From Erythrophleum ivorense (lineage: Eukaryota > Streptophyta > Magnoliopsida > Fabales > Fabaceae): a DNA stretch of 64,000 nucleotides. Position numbers and translations under genes: made by a program. The stretch spans positions 10,324,325-10,388,324 of the forward strand of contig JAIUCV010000019.1 in assembly GCA_026724425.1 (NCBI GenBank). Reading direction: 5' to 3'. The number at the start of each line of letters is the position of its first letter. The first letter of the stretch is position 1. The notes below the pieces were generated by a model. It was not told the DNA's origin. It worked only from the letters and a program-made list of their open reading frames with translations, and searched no databases. Below are positions 1 to 12,976 of the stretch, piece by piece.

Positions 1-848
1 ATTTTAGACCTCTTATAAAACACAAAAATGACCATTATGCAACCTAATGTCAAATTCTGACCACATGAATGATTTTGCCCATGATATTTGGCATACATAT
101 AGATCTTATATAGAGCTTTTTGAAAAGTCAAAGATCAGATTATTTAAAACTCTGTGGAATTAATTATGATTTTTCAAAGTTGGTACTTTTCTGCTAAACT
201 AATGCGGACACTATTCATATAGTTAGTAACTTGGGCTGTATCATTCAAGAGTCAAATGGTATCCAATGCTCATGAAGTTTTACAGGCATAAAATAGACAT
301 AATAATATTTTCATGACTACCAAGATCCCCAATTGAATATCTGAACAGAGAGATATGAATTTTTGAAGTTGAAGGATATTATTAGTAGTGATAGATGATC
401 TCTGGTACTATTCGAGCAATTTCTGGTAGTTAGCAGTCTCTATTGTGGCCTAAGTTTATTTTTAGCATAAAGTAGACATCTTTAGATTTCCAAAATGGTA
501 TAGTGTGCATGGTTTCAATTTTTTTAGAATTAGTTATACTTTTTCAAAGTTCATGTGAAAATTCTGGAATTCTAACTCGAGGCTGCACACTCTATTTTCA
601 TAAATACCTTCCACTTGCACGAGTTCTAGGCCACTTCTTAAGCTTGTTATGAGTTTTATTTGTGTATTTAAATATGAATATGAAATGGATGAGTCCATAT
701 GGCCCACAGAATACTGAATGAAAATTTTACCCATAACATAACACAATTAAATTAATTCTTTTTAATGGTTTTCCTTCTTCCTCTTATGTTGTTCACGGAA
801 GGAAGCTTAGAGTTTATATGAGATGAGTTCTATAAATATGGTGTTACA
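1..848 (-). mobile_element. LTR-A copy, minus strand, cut by window edge
   Basis: Read on the minus strand this begins TGTAACACC at 848 and follows the first part of the LTR-A family seen at 3858 and 24272. It shares phrases such as the complements of 'agagagatatgaattttt', 'tttccaaaatggtat' and 'gaattagttat'. The rest of the copy lies outside the window, so its other terminus and TSD cannot be checked. It is non-coding; the short reading frames inside are not conserved between copies. Confidence 0.75.
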
Positions 849-1614
849 CAATCACTGAAGGCTGTGCAGTAGGGGCTGTAGGTTTTGTTGTGTTTCTTAA
901 CCCCTTTTTGTTTAGGCTTCTTGGGTTTGATTGGGCATAATAGGTTGAGAAAACTCACGCTAATTGGCTCTACTTCATTTTTAATTTTTAATTTTTTTAA
1001 TTTTTTTTGTCTTTTTTTAATTTTTGTTTTTTCAAACTCTTTCTTTTTTTATCCTTTTCCTTTCTTTTTTTTTCTATGATCTTTTCTTTGTATTTTTTTC
1101 TTTTGATTTGATTTTATATTTTTGATTTAATTTTCAAATTTTCACCGTCTTTTTTTTCCTTATCTTAAGGATTGAGTTATTCATTCTTCGATTATTTGGA
1201 CTTTTGAAATTTGGGAGAAAAAAGAAAATGGATATATATATTTTTTTACTTTTACTTTACCTTTTTTATTGTGGTTTTTGTTTCATTTTATTTTTATTTT
1301 TTATTTTTTGCATTTTTATGCTAATTGAATTTTATTATTATTTTTGAAGCATGTAAGACAAAATACAATGTTCATGAAGGTTCCTGGTAGTAATATTTTT
1401 TATGAGACTTTTTAAAACTATTTTAAATCTCAAAAATTTCAAAGTGGATACTTTTGATAAATTAGAGAGCCTAATTTTAATATAAAAAAGATGGTTTTGG
1501 AAAATGATTTAAAATAAATTCAAATGAAAGGGTTAAAGCACATGGACATAAATGGAATTTTTTAAAATTCTAAAATATCTTCCTTGCTTTTAATTAAAGC
1601 ACGTAAGCCCTTTC
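849..1614. other. Intergenic filler, T-rich
   Basis: The stretch between two LTR-A copies has no recognisable gene. It contains long T-rich tracts at about 980-1160 and 1230-1340. A short plus-strand frame at 885-1079 is low-complexity Phe/Leu and not credible. It may be older transposon sequence. Confidence 0.5.
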
Positions 1615-3857
1615 TATAACACCATAACTTTTAGCTCATCATATCATATATATACATGCCTCACATCATTATATTCATGAAGATATAAGGCAAAAGGGAA
1701 AAACTAATGACTTTCTTTGCTTTGCGTCATACTTAAAAATTTCATTCAGTGTCACGTGGACCGTGTGAGCTCATGTTATATATTCTCATATTTAAATACA
1801 TCAATACAACTCATTTTCATCTCAAAATCATGCCCACAACTCATAGAAACCGAAATGGACCTCAAAATAATCAAGTATATTTTTGGCAAGATTTGGCCTG
1901 TTTTCTGGTCAAACTTTGAAAAATCATAACTAATTTTAGCAAAATTAAAATCATGCAATCTTAGTCATTTTGGGAATCTATGGATGTCTACTTCACACCA
2001 AAAATATGCCTAGACCATAACAGTCATCATAGAGGCCATTTGACATCCAAAATGGTCCAAAGGTTAGATTAAATTTTGCAGAAAACTTTGAAAATGTCCA
2101 ATTAATTCCACAAAAATTCAATCCATACAAATGATACCAATCTGGAAAGCTATGGATGTTAACTAGGGAGAAAATTATCTCTAAATTAGTTCATCAAGTC
2201 CAGACTTCAGAATTCAATGGAATAGTACCTTTGGTCAGGCAAAATTACTGATGTTGGGCAGAAACTTTAAAAATTCATATCTCCCTTTCTAGACCTTCAA
2301 ATGAGGTTCTTCTAGTTGGTATGAGTCACTGTGAATGTCTAGTTTCTGTGTATAAAATTTTGTGGCAATCGGACATCATTTGAGCCTTGTGTGATAGAAA
2401 ATAATTTCAGACCAAATGAATAGTGCAGCAACTAGACACCATGAAAATTGCCAAATTTGAAAAATTATCAAATATTCTGTAGACCTCTAAAAATTATGAT
2501 CTTTATCTTTCCAAAAATCTCTTAATGAGACCTAATTGCATTCTAAATCTTCGATCAAGACTAACTCATTTGGCTAAAAAATGACATAAGTTTCCATTAT
2601 GGTCAAATTTGGCTCTATATGGGGTACTAAACTTGCCAAATGGCTTTTCCTTGGTCTTGGCACCTTTTGGGTAAGTCTAAAAGTACATTTAAGACTTGTG
2701 TGAGCTGCTCAAATGGTCTCAAATCTCATGCATCTCATTTTGGCCTTTTCATCCATACTTATACATATTTGCATCAAACTTCTAATTTGCATAACTTGGC
2801 ATTACATACCCAAATTCATTTCTAAAGTTCATACATCATATCCATACATGTATATATCACATAATATCATATCTACATGTGTCTCAAGGGTCATGTGCCA
2901 TTTACAATAATCATATACATCAAGAAACATAATTATGGTTCCAAAATGGATAAAGCTAGGCATATGTTTGTCAATCTTCCTTCTTCAATGTTGTTAGCTC
3001 CCATGACCACATTCACTTGGTCCACCTAACATATTAGATCATTGAAGAGGAGGGGATGAGATTCAAAGAATCCCAATAGCTTATCTCTCATTCAATCATA
3101 CATAATGGATGCAAACAAGTCTCATAAATGCATGTATGATCATATGGACATGTGCAAACATTCAAGAAGCATTTTCATCATTTAAGAAAGTCATACATAG
3201 CATACAAATGCTTGCCAAGCAAGTGGATTAGCCTCATCCAATTTCTTGTGGATGTTAAACTTACCTCACCCATTCTTTAATGTATTCTTGGACTCAACCA
3301 TACTCTTGGAAGCCCACTTTGCTTTTGGGAGACTCTTTGCTTTGTCTCAACCAATCTTAAGGGTTCTTAGCTTGTCCTCACCATAGCTAAGGGTTCTTGG
3401 CCTCACCATACTCAAACAAATCCAAGCACACATCAAAACATCATATGTCATCATAAAACCATGGCATATGAAATCATACTAGCATACTTTTCATGGCTTG
3501 TAAATACACATACACACATTCTAAGACAAGCTAACACACATCCATGCATGAGAGAAGGTGGAGAGAGCTACCTTGCTTACATTTACACACTTTTTCCTTA
3601 ATCTTTGAGTCCTTTCCCTTGACTTCACATACCCAAAAGGGTAGAGATCATTTCTCTTGGCCTAGACATATCATATGGAAGCTAATTACACTCTTGAAAC
3701 AAGGTATGACATTAAACTTATATTTAAGAACATACTTGGTTCCATAAGTCACATAATGGTTCCATAAAAGGCCTATTGAAGCAACCATCATGATTCAAGT
3801 TATTGGCTCCATTCTCTTCTCATTCCTAGGCCTCTTGACCTCATTTAAGGTCCTTGG

Positions 3858-6800
3858 TGTAACACCATATATTTCTAGCTTGCTTCCTATCATTTCTAAG
3901 TTTCCCATGATGAATTGCACAAAAGGGAATGGAAGATGGCATTAAAATAATGCCTTATTTCGCGTTGCGTAGCATTTGAAAATTCCATTCGGTGTCACGC
4001 GGACCATATGAGTTCATACATCACATTATCATATTTAATTACATACATACAACTCATTTACATCACCAAAGTTGGCCCACAACTCATGGAAACCGAAATG
4101 GAACCTAGAATATGGAGGTTTATTTTCAGCCAGATTTGGCCCATTTCTGGCACAATTTCGAAAAATCATAACTAATTCTAAAAAAATCAAAATCACACAT
4201 TCTTGGCCATTCTGGAAATATAAGGACGTCTAATTCACATTAAAAATATGTACAGACCATAACACCCATCACAGAGGGTGTTTGACATCCGAAAATGTCC
4301 AGGGGTCAAACTGCCTCCTGATGCTGTCACAGATTCTGCAACAAACTTTGAAAATGTCCAATTAATTCCACAGACATCCAATCCATGCACATGATACCAA
4401 TATGGAAAGCTGTGGATGTTAGCTAGAGGAGAAAAATACTTTTAGACCAGTTCAGATACCTAAAGTCTCTAAATTCAATAGAACAGTACATCAAGTCGGG
4501 TAAGGGTCCTGATATTGGACAGAATGTTCAAAAATTCATATCTCCCTCTCTAGAACTCCAAATGAGGTGCTTCTAGTTGGAAAAAGTCACTGTGAATGTC
4601 TAGTTTCTCTGTATGAAATTTTGTGGCAATTTGACATCGTTTGCCTCATGAGTGACAGAATTCAATTTCGGACAGATGCTACAGTACCAAGGACCAAAAC
4701 CAAAAAATTTTCCAATTTCAACAATTCGCTAAATATTCCACAGACCTCCAAAAATTACCAAATTTAGCTTTTCAAAAATCTCTCAATAAGCTCTAGATGT
4801 ATGTCAAATTTTAGGTCAAGAAGAGTTCATTTGGACAAAAAGTGACATAGCCTCATGAAATGGTCATTTTTGCTTCCTACCAAGAGTCACTTTGCACCAA
4901 ATGGCCTCTTCTTGAATTTGGCACCCCTTGAGCAAGTTTCAAAGCACAAATATGACTTGTAGAGGCTGCCCAAGTGATCCCAAACCTCATGCAACTCATT
5001 TTGGTCTCTCAACATCTATTTATGCATAGTTACATCAAGTTATCCAAAAGCCAATTTGCACAATACTAGAGATTTAATGTCATATAAAGTGTACATCATA
5101 TTCATACATCATTTTATACTTGTCCATGGTCTTACATCACAAAAAGATTACATACATCATTACTTTGACATTTAACCACCATTTAAAGTACATAATACAC
5201 CAAAACAAAGATGTTCAATGTCCTTGGCTTGTATCTCCTTGACTTGGAACACCACCTAGACAATTCAAGGATGAAGGGGAAAGGGGGGGTGAGATTCCAA
5301 GAATCTCAATAGCTCACACACCCATTCACACCACATTCAAGGCATACATATACCAAATGCATAACCATACAAGCATAAAGTGTGCAATAAATTCCATTCC
5401 ATGCCACATTCACATGTCAAGATTACTTTCATGCTCTAGGGACTTTTGGTTTAGCCTCATCCCATTTCTAGGACTTTTGGATTTGCCTCACTCTTGGTCT
5501 AGGGACATTTGACTTTGCCTCACCCATTCAAGGGACTTTTGGCCTTGTCTCACCCATGCCATGAGACTTTTGGCATCTCCTCACCTTTATCAAGGGACTT
5601 TTGGCATCACCTCACCCTTATGGGCTCTTTCCACAACCATAGTCATTCAAGACAACACATTGGTACCAATGCACAACAAGGATCAAGTGGCATATTATCA
5701 AGCATCAAGAATGCATGCAAGCACACTAAGATATGCATATGCACACAAGAATGCAAAGAGAATGAGGTGGAGAGCTACCTTTTTATGTATGCAAGCTCAC
5801 TTTGCAATTTCCTTTCCCTCCTTGGTTTCACAAGAGCACTTAGGTGGAGTAGGGTTCTCTTGGCCTAGACATTACAAAAATCACACAATTACACATTTGA
5901 AGCAAGTAAGACATTAAACTAAAGCTTATTACACACTTGGCTCCAAAATAGACATATTGGTTCCATAAATGGCCTATTGAAGCAACTCATATTATTCAAG
6001 TGCTAGGCTCCATTCTCTTGTTCTTTCTAAACTTCTTGGACTCATTTAAGGTCCTTGGAGCCATCACACATTCAATTGCACAATTGGAAAACCAAGTTGC
6101 TTGACAAAGCACCATTATGGACACCATTAGGCCATCTCCCAATCTATGGCTCCTAAATTTTTTCCAATGGTTTCTCCCATCTTCTAACATCATATAAAGT
6201 CCCAAAACAAGGCTAGAACAAATTAAAACATCCCCTAGCCTAATGAACCTAGCTTGGCCGAAATATGCACCATAATGGAGGTTCATAGACTTTGTGATTT
6301 TTCCTTGATGAGAGAGCCACTTGGGAGGCTTTCTAAAGGTCTTAGGAGTTCAAGGAAACATTCAAATAGCCAAGGAAACATTCACACAAGATCAGATTTT
6401 GCAAAACCCTAGAAAATACTACACTTTTCTAACTTGTTTTCTATTGATTTTTCTTGGAATTTCTTGCCATATGCCATCTCCCCATGGCCTAAAACCCTTG
6501 TTCCCTCCTTGTATTTGGACAGAACATCCTCCCCTCCTTTGGTTCTGTTCTTAGCTGAAATACACACAAAGGGAGGGGGAAGAGAAGATGCAACAAAAAG
6601 CAAAGATTACTTATGGTTCAAGTGAGCTTTTAAGTGTCTTTCTCCTTCATTCTCTTCTCCTTAGCAAATTCAAAATTCTCCCCTTAGGTCTGGGTCAAAA
6701 ACAGAACCAAATCATTCAAAAAATCCATGGAAAGAAAGGAGGAAGAGAGGAAAACAAGATTGGAGGAAGATGGAGCAAGAAATTTCATGAAATTACCTAG

Positions 6801-7469
6801 TTTCTCCTTGGCTTTCTTCCCCTTTTTCTCCTCCCTTTTGTGTGCCTAAGAGAGCTGAAGATTTTATGTATTTTTGGCAGAATGGGTCGTGCTTATTAAA
6901 GAGGATAAGAAGGGAGAAAAGTGTGGAACTCTTTAGAACATTCAAGAAACCATAAATTCCAATTTTGCCCTTCCATAATGGCAAGTTCGTTTCGACTTTG
7001 TTTTAGCTCCTTTTTGAGAACTGTATTTTTTATCATAAAATTTAGATTCCCAATTTAATAAAATACCTTTGGAATCACTCAAACCGGAGTTAAAACCATC
7101 CCGAACGAATCAGTCAAAGTTCGGGTCAACAGACATTGGAAAGAGTACACCGGAGGGGCTTTACCAATCCCGCAGCTTCCCATGGTTTTTGGGGCCTTTG
7201 AGAACCTGGGGAAACTCAAAATTTTCATTTAAAAATCCCTCCTAGGTGTTTTTTCAAAATTACACTTATTTACAAAAATGCCACTGTCCTTTCGGCAATT
7301 TTTTTGAATCGCTCCGACCCCAATTTTTAGGCAATTCAAGGCTCAAATCCTCATTTTCTATTATTTAAAATTTTATTCAAATTTTATTTGGCCTTGAATC
7401 ACTCATCTAAGGGGACTTGCTTTTCAAATCGGGTCGTTCTAGTGATTGTACAATGTGCCAGGCATTACA
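3858..7469 (+). mobile_element. LTR-A solo LTR nested inside the outer copy
   Basis: This 3612-bp copy begins TGTAACACC and ends GCATTACA. It is bracketed by a perfect 5-bp TSD, CTTGG at 3853-3857 and 7470-7474. The flanking sequence rejoins cleanly: 'tcatttaaggtcc' on the left and 'gagccat' on the right match the continuous text near 26680 in the third copy. This copy is therefore younger than the LTR it landed in. It is non-coding. Confidence 0.9.
5449..5628 (+). repeat. Degenerate tandem repeat within LTR-A
   Basis: About six units of roughly 30-40 bp are built on 'gggacttttgg' followed by 'cctcaccc'-like text. The equivalent array lies at 26055-26255 in the other plus-strand copy. It is part of the LTR, not a CRISPR: units vary in both length and sequence and there are no unique spacers. 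Confidence 0.7.
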
Positions 7470-8919
7470 CTTGGAGCCATTATATATTCATTTATAAAAG
7501 CTTGGACACAAGTTACTTCATAAGGTCACATTATGGAAGCCATTGCCTCATATCCCAATCCATGGCTTCTAAATTTTTCTCAAGGGTTCCTCCCACCTTC
7601 TACAATCATATGAAGTCCCAAACCAAGGCTAGAATAAATTAAAACACTCTCTAACCTCTCCATCTGTCCTAGGCTGACATTATGGAAGCATTTGAGGTTC
7701 AAGAGGTTTTCAATTTTTCTTTGATGGGAGAGCCACTTAGGAGGCTTCTTAAAGGTCTTAGAAGCTCAATTAAACACTTACATAGCCTAGGAAATTCATG
7801 AATCAAAACATATTTTACAAACTCTTCAAGAATCTTACACTTTGCTAACTTGAAATTCAATGACTTTTACTTAGTTTCCTTTGCATATTCTAAATTTCCA
7901 CACCCTAATTCATGTGATTCATTCTTGGTTTGGCTAGAAATTTAATCCCTCATGGCTAGTCTTACATGGGGGGAAATTGAAGAGAAGAGGAGCAAGGAGA
8001 CTTAAGCTTAGAAAGTAGCAAAATATCTTGGATTCATAGTTTTCTTAGTTTGTTCTTCACTTGGCTAGCCTCCCTTCACCAAATCTAAAATTTTCACCTT
8101 TGTTTTGCCCCCAAAATAACACCAAATTAAATGCCAAAACCATGAGAAGGAAGAGGAAGAAGAGGGGAAGAAGTTTAACAAGGCAAGGAGTAGGAAAAAG
8201 TGGCTAAAACTTACACTTTTTAAAGCTTCTTCTTCCTTCCTTGGCCTCCCCTCTTGTGCACCACTCTCAGCCCTTCTTAATTATATTTTAACATGTGGGA
8301 GAGTGGGTAAGGAGATCTAAGCAGAGGTGGGATGTTTTTATAAGCTAGGGATTCATTTAAGCAACTTTTAAAATTTGTAATTTAGTCCCTCTTCATAGTT
8401 TTATTCTTTTGGGCTCATTTCATCTCCTTTCTAAGAATTGTATTTTCCATCATATTCCTTAGGCTTTTAATCATAATAATTTCCTTTGGAATCACTCAAA
8501 AATAATTTGAAACCATTCTGAACTGTTCAGTCAAAATTTCGGTCCACTGACCGCCAAAATCGCTCATTGGAGTGGTTTCAACTGTTCTAAGGGTTCCCAT
8601 GGTTTTTAGGGCCTTTGAGAACTCCAAAAAATTTAAAATTTTCATTTAAAAAGCCTTTCTGTGAGTTTTCAAAATTTTTCAAAAATTACAAAAATGTCCT
8701 TACTTCCTTCGGCAAATTTTCTGAGCTCTTCTAGCTCTGGTTTTTGGGCATCTTAAATATCAAATCATCATTTTCTAATATTTAAAATTTTATCATAATT
8801 TTAGTTGGCCCCAATTCCTTCTATTTCGAGGACTTTCTTTTATATTTGGCCTATTTCTGACGTTTATGGAGAAACCAAACATCGCGTTTCTCACGTTTAT
8901 GGAGGGACCGAATGTTACA

Positions 8920-9545
8920 CTTCCTCTTTCTCAAAACTAACTTGAACTAACTTCAAAATAAAACAAAAATGGCATAAGGAAGAGGAGGAAGGAAAAGAGA
9001 AAAAAAGGCAAATAAGGTAAGGAAAAAGGCCAAATTTTATGTCATGCTAGTTAGGAAATTTCCTTTTCTCTTCACCTTCTTTTTATTGATGGTTTTAGCT
9101 TTCTCAAAGGACGTGTTTGGTGGCTGACCACTTGAGGAAAAGGGAAGATTTGAAATAACCAAATATGGCATAAGAATCACCATCTAAAGAGCTTTCAAAT
9201 CAAGTATGCCATAGGATAGGAATTTGCTATTTTCTTCCACTTCTTCTCCTTTAATTTGGCCTAGAGAGAGAGAGACGCTTTTGTTTGATGAAGATGGATA
9301 GACACAAGGGTTTAGAAGTAAAAAGAGTAAGAATAGACAAAGAAAATGGAAAAAAAAGCTATAGGAAGCAAGATAGGGTTACCTAGGGTCCTAAATGAAC
9401 TATGGAAGATAGGAAATTCTAGGAAGATGTTTTGAATCATCTAAGACCAAACTTGAACTAGAAAAGGGTCAAGGATATCCCATATCCATCAAATTTTCAT
9501 GAAAATGACAAAAACTCCATTAGGCTATCAAAGGAGCATGTCTCA
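8920..9545. other. Unassigned repeat-like sequence left of LTR-B
   Basis: A/G-rich sequence lies between LTR-A and LTR-B. It continues at 12332 once LTR-B and one TSD copy are removed. No open frame or known domain was recognised; it is probably older transposon sequence. Confidence 0.4.
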
Positions 9546-12326
9546 TGTAACACCCCATGATTAATTAAGGTGTTAATCATGGATTAGATTAATTAAGAGT
9601 AATTAATATGGGTTGAGATTTAATTAAGATAGAAATCCTATCTAGGCTTAAATTCATAGATCATGATAAGAAGCTAATGGAGGCCCAATGGGTTAGGTGC
9701 AGACCCAACCCAATTTAGTGTGATGGAGGCCCAAAATCCACCTTATATAGACTCTTCTAAGTGGCCCAATAACCCTTGTGCAGACCTACATTTTTGAGCT
9801 CTTCAAACTTGGCCCAAACTTAATTAAACTTCAGCAACCCAATTGATAAAACTGGCCCAATAAAATTCTGTAGCCCAACACTTTAAAACTGGCCCAACAA
9901 CTTAAAATCTGAAACCCAAGTGGAGATAGACCTTGGAGCAGCCCATGACCCATCTTTGACCCAACTAAAACCCTAATACATCAGCCTCTTCCTCACACTT
10001 GCTGAAACATAAAACTCAAGAAGCAAAATTCGGAGGTTGAGAAGGAGGCTAGGGTTGGGGGCAAGAATTCTGCATTTTCTCACATTTAAAGCAAGATTTA
10101 GCCAATGTAATAGTTATACAACTTAATCCCCTCATCTTTCTCTTTAATTTGGCCCGATTAGTTTTTCATTTGGAGCATTTTCATCCTACCCAAAATCTGA
10201 AATGTGGGTGTTTGGGGATTTTCTTGGTGAAATTCGTAGGTTGAGGTTAGGGCTGACATTAGGTGAGTTTAAACCCTCCATTTTGATGCTTCATTTGTTA
10301 ATTTGAGACTCCCATAGCTGATTTATAAAATGGGTATTAATTCTGTATGAATTTGCTTAGGATTTTAGGTGAAATATTGAGTTTCTAGTGAAGGACACTC
10401 TAATCCGAATTTGGGATTTATGGTAGCTGTTGCAATTTGTCTACAAGTGAGGTAACCAGGTTTATATCAATTCCATGTATATATTTGATTTAATTTCATA
10501 TGTTGCTATATGTGAATGATTTGAAATATTGAATGAATCGGTTGGCTATCTGTTGAATTGTGATTGGACCTTGTGAGTCCATAGTGGAGCTGTGGTGCAG
10601 CTGCCACCCGTGCATGTGCTTCGATCGAGCACCGGGTTATGATCAAAGCCAGATGCACTGAGCCCCGGTTGTGCTCAATAGGGAATAGGTGCCGTTGATG
10701 GGCCTCTCCCGGTGTTAATGGCCTTTAACATGTAATAATATGATTGCTAGTATGGGATAGTAATCATAATAGCTTAATGGATTCATTTGTTGATATAATG
10801 GATATGATTCTGATGTTGATTTTGATTCATGCTTATATGCTAATTAAATTGGAAATATGATAGAATTGCCTTAGTTACTGAGATTTATATCTCACCCCGT
10901 TTTATGGGATTAATATTTCAGATGAAGGTTCCTCGGGTAAGGATAAGGGTAAGCAAGTGGATGAACATCCATGAGCTGAGGCCGGGTGTGGGGAGCTACA
11001 CTTGGTCTGCGTAGAATATGGTAGATGCAATTTTGTTATTAGTTTACATAGTATCATCATGTAATCATGTTGTCAAGTGCAGGCGCTCATATTTTGTTTG
11101 ATCGAAATGTAACCGTTAAGGATTTAAATCTCATTATAGTTGAATATTAATGTATGAACTTATAGCATTATATATGTAATTTTGTTGAAATTGTGATATG
11201 GATTACCATATGGGAATTATAGTCATATGATGTCTTGGATGTGGACATAAGTCATTATTGAATGGAATCTCCATGGGTTGTGCATGAGATGTTAATTGTT
11301 GTTAATGCATGTGTTCTTGCTATCATATATTCATGAATTTACTGATATGAGCTAGTTGGGCAAGTATGAAGTAGTATTTAAGTTTTGCAATGGTAATGGA
11401 TGGATTGATGGGTAAATAGGATAGATAAACACCATTAGAATTACATAAAATAAGGGAAGGTGGACCTGGAGTGTTTCCAAGATGAGATTTAGAGTGTAGG
11501 GGGCAAAATTTGGGTAATGTGGTCATAGGAGGGAGTTTCGCTGTGGCTAAAAGGGTTTCGCCATGGCCAAATGAGAGACAGAGCCGAAGGGTGCCATGGC
11601 GTAACCAATCCCGCCATAGCGTAAAGGAGGAAAATTGGCCCAGGGAATGACAGTGGCAAGGAGCGCCGCGGCCTGATAAATCTCGCCGCGGTGCAGAGGG
11701 GAAAAAATCGCCCAGGAGGGTAACAGAACCAAAACTCGCCGCAGCACAATATGTCCTGTCGCGGCGTGAGTCGAGGAAGTAAAATAAAGGTCGGACAGAA
11801 GCAAAACTCGCCGCGGCACAAATATAGTGCGCCAAGGCGAGAATCGTGAGGGCGAAGAATGGGAAATCCATGAAGCATTTCCGCCACGGCGCCATCTAGG
11901 CTGGCCGCGGCGAAGGTCCAACTCGCCGCGGCGAGATTTGTGAAATTTGCCCAGTGATTCCAGAGAGCAATTTGGCCGTGGCGGGGAAGGTATGGGCCAC
12001 GGTGCAAGTCCCTAAACTCCTACTTTGAGCCTAGAAACCCCAATTTCTTCAACGGTAATGGTAGGAAACGATATAGGAATACTCGTGGAAGGTTATTGTG
12101 TATTAAAACTGATGAACGGTTAAATCATAAACCCCTTATGGTAGTAGGATTTCTTTTATGCAAAGTTTGTTTGGTTGTGGTGGTATGGTGATGACCCTAA
12201 CATCAAGGTTCAAATTTCCTCATATTTTCGTAACTTGGTAAAATATAATGACCTCAAACCTTGATCATTAATTATTAATCGTACATTTAACCATAATTAC
12301 AATGATTACAAGGTAGGGTTGTCACA
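9546..12326 (+). mobile_element. LTR-B solo LTR (2781 bp)
   Basis: The element starts TGTAACACCCC and ends GTTGTCACA, with a perfect 5-bp TSD TCTCA at 9541-9545 and 12327-12331. There is no internal region, so it is a solo LTR. It differs in sequence from LTR-A but shares the TGTAACACC start. The segment at 10560-10720 ('ccatagtggagctgtggtgc', 'gagcaccggg') and the run around 10890-10960 resemble LTRs of Tekay-type Gypsy elements as I remember them. A CpG-dense block lies at about 11500-12010. Confidence 0.88.
11500..12010. repeat. CpG-dense block with repeated CGCCGCGGC motif in LTR-B
   Basis: Variants of CTCGCCGCGGC recur roughly every 50-80 bp (near 11690, 11730, 11808, 11905 and 11922) in a window that is otherwise AT-rich. 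Three overlapping minus-strand frames of 124-190 codons run through it in different phases. That is what high GC produces by chance, so I do not call a gene. Confidence 0.6.
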
Positions 12327-12331
12327 TCTCA

Positions 12332-12971
12332 GCCTTATAAAGGATGGAATACTTAGGGGATGTTTTCATGAGCTCTAAGGTTTTAAAAGATCTAAATATA
12401 AGCAGCAGATACTAATGGAACCACTAGAATGAATTTAAAAGCCTTCTTTTGAAAAGTGAAAATTTAGGTTTATAATAAGCCTAATAAAGAAACTTAGTAT
12501 TAGCCATGTTTTCACTTGTATACAATGGCCCTAATGAGTTCCATTAGAGTCATATAGTTCATGTAAGGTGAGATGTTGAGCCATAGAAGTTCAATTTTAG
12601 AAGTCACCACTTAATGGGTCTACATGCATGGATAGTCTACATGCATGGATTTTCTTATTTGCATACATTGTGTGTCTTGATAGGGAATGAGATTTGCTAC
12701 TAAGATTCTCCTAAGAATCTCAGCCCTTTTCCCTTCCATAAACCATTACAGGTGTTGCTAGCATAAAAAAAAAAAGATTCAAAGAAATATTAAAGCTTAA
12801 GGAAGTTTGATGTACATATGTATTTGTTGTGCATTTAAAACAAACTAGTAGTAACTATGAGGTGTATGATGATGATATGTAATGGTATCCCATGTACAAG
12901 CTTGAGACCATGAATATGTGCTATTTTGATGCAAAGAGTTGTAAAGGGAACTTGTTTTCATGAATGAGAAT
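12332..12971. other. Unassigned sequence between LTR-B and element X
   Basis: AT-rich sequence with no recognised gene or repeat boundary. It continues the text interrupted by LTR-B, running from 9540 into 12332. Confidence 0.4.
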
Positions 12972-12976
12972 TTTAT

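Larger units (their letters stand above)
1615..8919 (+). mobile_element. LTR-A solo LTR (outer copy, interrupted)
   Basis: This copy starts TATAACACC (a decayed TGTAACACC) and ends ATGTTACA at 8919. It is interrupted by a younger LTR-A copy at 3858-7469. Removing that insert and one copy of its TSD leaves about 3.69 kb, the same size as the other copies. Flanks are CTTTC (1610-1614) and CTTCC (8920-8924), a 5-bp TSD with one mismatch. TG...CA-type ends with a 5-bp TSD are those of an LTR retrotransposon. No internal region, PBS or pol is present, so this is a solo LTR. TGTAACACC-type ends and LTRs this long recall Del/Tekay chromoviruses; that assignment is from memory. Confidence 0.8.

Noticed and set aside
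5509..5917. Two overlapping ~118-codon frames in LTR-A
   Set aside because: They run through the degenerate tandem array, are in two phases, and are not conserved in the copies at 26055-26500.
11323..12007. Three overlapping minus-strand frames of 124-190 codons
   Set aside because: All three phases are open at once because the LTR-B segment is GC-rich. There is no domain and no codon-level sign of a gene.
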